NCBI GenBank assembly: GCA_964581505.1
Contig: CAZOOR010000099.1
Location: 1-5,836 of the forward strand
DNA length: 5,836 bases
Source: CAZOOR01 sp964581505
Lineage (GTDB): Bacteria > Bacteroidota > Ignavibacteria > Kapaibacteriales > UBA2268
Direction: 5' to 3'
Made by a program: the position numbers and the translations under genes. A model generated the notes under the pieces. The model worked only from the letters and a program-made list of their open reading frames with translations. It had not been told where the DNA came from and searched no databases. Positions 4,185-5,836 of this stretch are shown here, piece after piece (position 1 is the first letter of the stretch; each line of letters starts with the position of its first letter).

Positions 4185-5836
4185 TATTATTTTCCTTATC
4201 AAGTAATTCCACTTTCAGAAATCTGGTAGTTGATGATTTGACTTTAAACTTATCGCTAATCCGCATACCGCATACCCAAAGAATATCACTCTTCGAGGCG
4301 AGTACCAATACGCTATTTTTATCAATTAGTGATACTTTTTGATTAATCAGAAAATCGCTGACCTTCATACTGCCGGACATACCCAGTGGTGTGAAAGTAT
4401 CCCCGGGTTGCCAAGTACGTAATTTCAGCACAGCAGGTACTAAGTCAAAATCAAAAAATTCGATGTTTGGTTCATTACTTATAGATACTTGCTTCTTTGA
4501 AACTTTTTTTAATTTCAGTTTAATACTGTCTAATTCAAATTCTCCCTCTTTGAAAATATCCGCTTCCCTGAATTGCTCATTTCTATCGCGATAGAACAAA
4601 AGTTGCCGCCGGTCTCTAAGGGCAATAATATTCTTACCGATTTCAATAATAGAGCCTACTTCGAGTTGCGGTAGAGCAATAATTCGTTCAATCATTCTTT
4701 GCGATAAATCACCGAGATTGAACTTATCCTTCAGCTTTGCCTGTAATATTTCTCCCTGAATAAAAGTGCCGCAAGACTCAAAAAGAGGAATATTAATTGC
4801 AAGGAGACCTTTCTTTTTGCTCCATTTGAAATTATTCAAATAAGGTGTAAGATGCTCTTTAACGAACTCGTCCGCAAGTCTGATTATATTTGCCGTCCTA
4901 TTCAATGTATCCACAATTTGGGGATTATATTCTTTTTGCAAATCCTTAATCAACACATTGCGAATTTTATTACGGGTAAAATTAAGTAAAGAATTTGTTT
5001 CGTCTTCATGCCATTTTAATTCTCTCTCTTCGGCATAATTAATTAAGTCAGCCTTTTTGAATTTCATCAGTGGACGAATCACTTGGTTTTTTCTACCCAA
5101 TGTACGCTGAATAGGAATCCCGCTAAGCCCAGTCAAACCGCTACCCCGAAGCAAATTGAGCAATACCGTTTCTGCGGAATCATCTGCTGTATGCGCCAAC
5201 ATCAGGTAAGGTACTTGATGAGAATTTGCCATACGCTCGAAAAAATTATAACGTAATGTACGCGCCGCCTGCTCAATACTCTGTGAATGCGTCTTTGCAA
5301 ATGTTTTGACATCACCTGATTCTACAAGAAATTTCAAACCATATTGTTTAGCAAGTTGTCTGACGAATTTTTCGTCCTGAACAGATGACATTCCACGCAA
5401 CTTATGATTATAATGACAAATAATAATCTCATATCTGTACTGTTCCGCTAATTGGAATACTGCGTCAAGCATAGCAACAGAATCTACGCCACCGCTGACA
5501 GCAAGCAAGAGCTTGGCATTTGCAGGGATTAGCAATTCGTTATTCATCTCGGCAGAAAGTGTTGCAAGGAAATTTTTTATTATCTTATTCTTGTTTTCAT
5601 TATCTGTCAAGAATTTATTTTTATTATATTTATCAAAATATACAGATTCCTTCTTCTTGCTATTCTGTTTCCGTTTATTATGATTATTCTTTTGGTTATC
5701 TCTGTTTGGCAATATTTTTTTTTCTTTTTGCTCCGACCTTGTCTGCTTATTCGCTTTGTTATTTACTTTCTTTTCCTTAACGGCTGTTCGATTATCAGAA
5801 AGATTATTTTTATCTTTTTTTACTTGTGCTTTTTCC
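4174..5836 (-). CDS. tilS: tRNA(Ile)-lysidine synthase with a long basic N-terminal extension, 5' end outside the window
   Basis: TilS uses ATP and lysine to change C34 of the CAU-anticodon tRNA-Ile to lysidine, so that it reads AUA. Counting from the TTG at 5712, the PP-loop ATPase motif is SGGVDS (73-78), followed by CHYNHKLRG (99-107), SIEQAARTLRY (145-155), LAHTADDSAETVLLNLLRGSG (172-192, split by the usual HxxDD) and IRPLMKFKK (212-220). The C-terminal TilS domain is present: LRTWQPGDTFTPLGM (431-445) and KVSDFLINQKV (450-460). Catalytic homology begins near residue 44, and from there 469 residues match the family's usual length. Upstream the frame stays open to the window edge, 41 more codons with no ATG, and reads as Lys/Asn-rich low complexity. 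The TTG at 5712 and ATG at 5547 both lack ribosome sites, so the true start is probably beyond the edge. The gene leads the tilS-hpt-tsaE run. Confidence 0.95.
   Translation of the reverse strand, partial: EKAQVKKDKNNLSDNRTAVKEKKVNNKANKQTRSEQKEKKILPNRDNQKNNHNKRKQNSKKKESVYFDKYNKNKFLTDNENKNKIIKNFLATLSAEMNNELLIPANAKLLLAVSGGVDSVAMLDAVFQLAEQYRYEIIICHYNHKLRGMSSVQDEKFVRQLAKQYGLKFLVESGDVKTFAKTHSQSIEQAARTLRYNFFERMANSHQVPYLMLAHTADDSAETVLLNLLRGSGLTGLSGIPIQRTLGRKNQVIRPLMKFKKADLINYAEERELKWHEDETNSLLNFTRNKIRNVLIKDLQKEYNPQIVDTLNRTANIIRLADEFVKEHLTPYLNNFKWSKKKGLLAINIPLFESCGTFIQGEILQAKLKDKFNLGDLSQRMIERIIALPQLEVGSIIEIGKNIIALRDRRQLLFYRDRNEQFREADIFKEGEFELDSIKLKLKKVSKKQVSISNEPNIEFFDFDLVPAVLKLRTWQPGDTFTPLGMSGSMKVSDFLINQKVSLIDKNSVLVLASKSDILWVCGMRISDKFKVKSSTTRFLKVELLDKENNNEQ

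Noticed and set aside
4185..4202. TTG at 4202 as the hpt start
   Set aside because: It adds six residues outside the family pattern. The ATG at 4184 has AAGGA at good spacing.
5547..5712. Starts of tilS at TTG 5712 or ATG 5547
   Set aside because: Neither has a ribosome site and the frame is open above both. ATG 5547 would also cut into the conserved helix before SGGVDS. The gene is annotated as running off the window.

Overview
This window is AT-rich bacterial chromosome, and three things point to the Bacteroidota/Chlorobiota side of the tree (Ignavibacteria- or Kapabacteria-like). There is a remnant of a type IX secretion C-terminal sorting domain. There are GC-rich palindromic repeats of a kind I associate with genomes of that group. 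The tilS and hpt genes are adjacent and overlap. Clear Shine-Dalgarno sites before several genes fit Ignavibacteria-type genomes better than Bacteroidia. The lineage is inference; there is no rRNA or other marker to fix it.

Layout, left to right. (1) 11-864, minus strand: a two-gene operon joined by an ATGA overlap, with a winged-helix regulator first and an AbiEii-like nucleotidyltransferase second. It has the layout of a toxin-antitoxin or abortive-infection pair, and two short palindromes lie just upstream as candidate operators. (2) 865-1294: about 430 bases without an intact gene. It holds the palindromes, a decayed type IX sorting-domain fragment on the minus strand, two repeat elements, and a possible promoter for the next gene. 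(3) 1295-3046, plus strand: a radical SAM/SPASM enzyme with the full set of cluster cysteines, a 129-base leader with two near-perfect Shine-Dalgarno copies 48 bases apart, and a 170-residue protein I do not recognise. That protein carries a tandem hexapeptide repeat (RPFPGG, RPFPDL, RPFPGM) and a fourth copy (KPFPGG) in the same six-residue register. The pair looks like a peptide- or protein-modifying enzyme with its substrate and is the best candidate here for an undescribed system. (4) 3071-3103: a hairpin between convergent genes, probably a shared terminator. (5) 3128-5836, minus strand: a housekeeping operon tilS-hpt-tsaE. TilS makes lysidine in tRNA-Ile, Hpt salvages purines, and TsaE is the ATPase of the tRNA t6A pathway.

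TilS runs off the right edge. Its frame stays open upstream of the catalytic domain through at least 84 codons of Lys/Asn-rich low-complexity sequence, so its start is not in the window.

Two parts of the window (TilS and TsaE) serve tRNA modification. The radical SAM module is inserted between these core genes and the accessory regulator/nucleotidyltransferase pair, and the repeat-filled spacer suggests the left half is the more plastic part.
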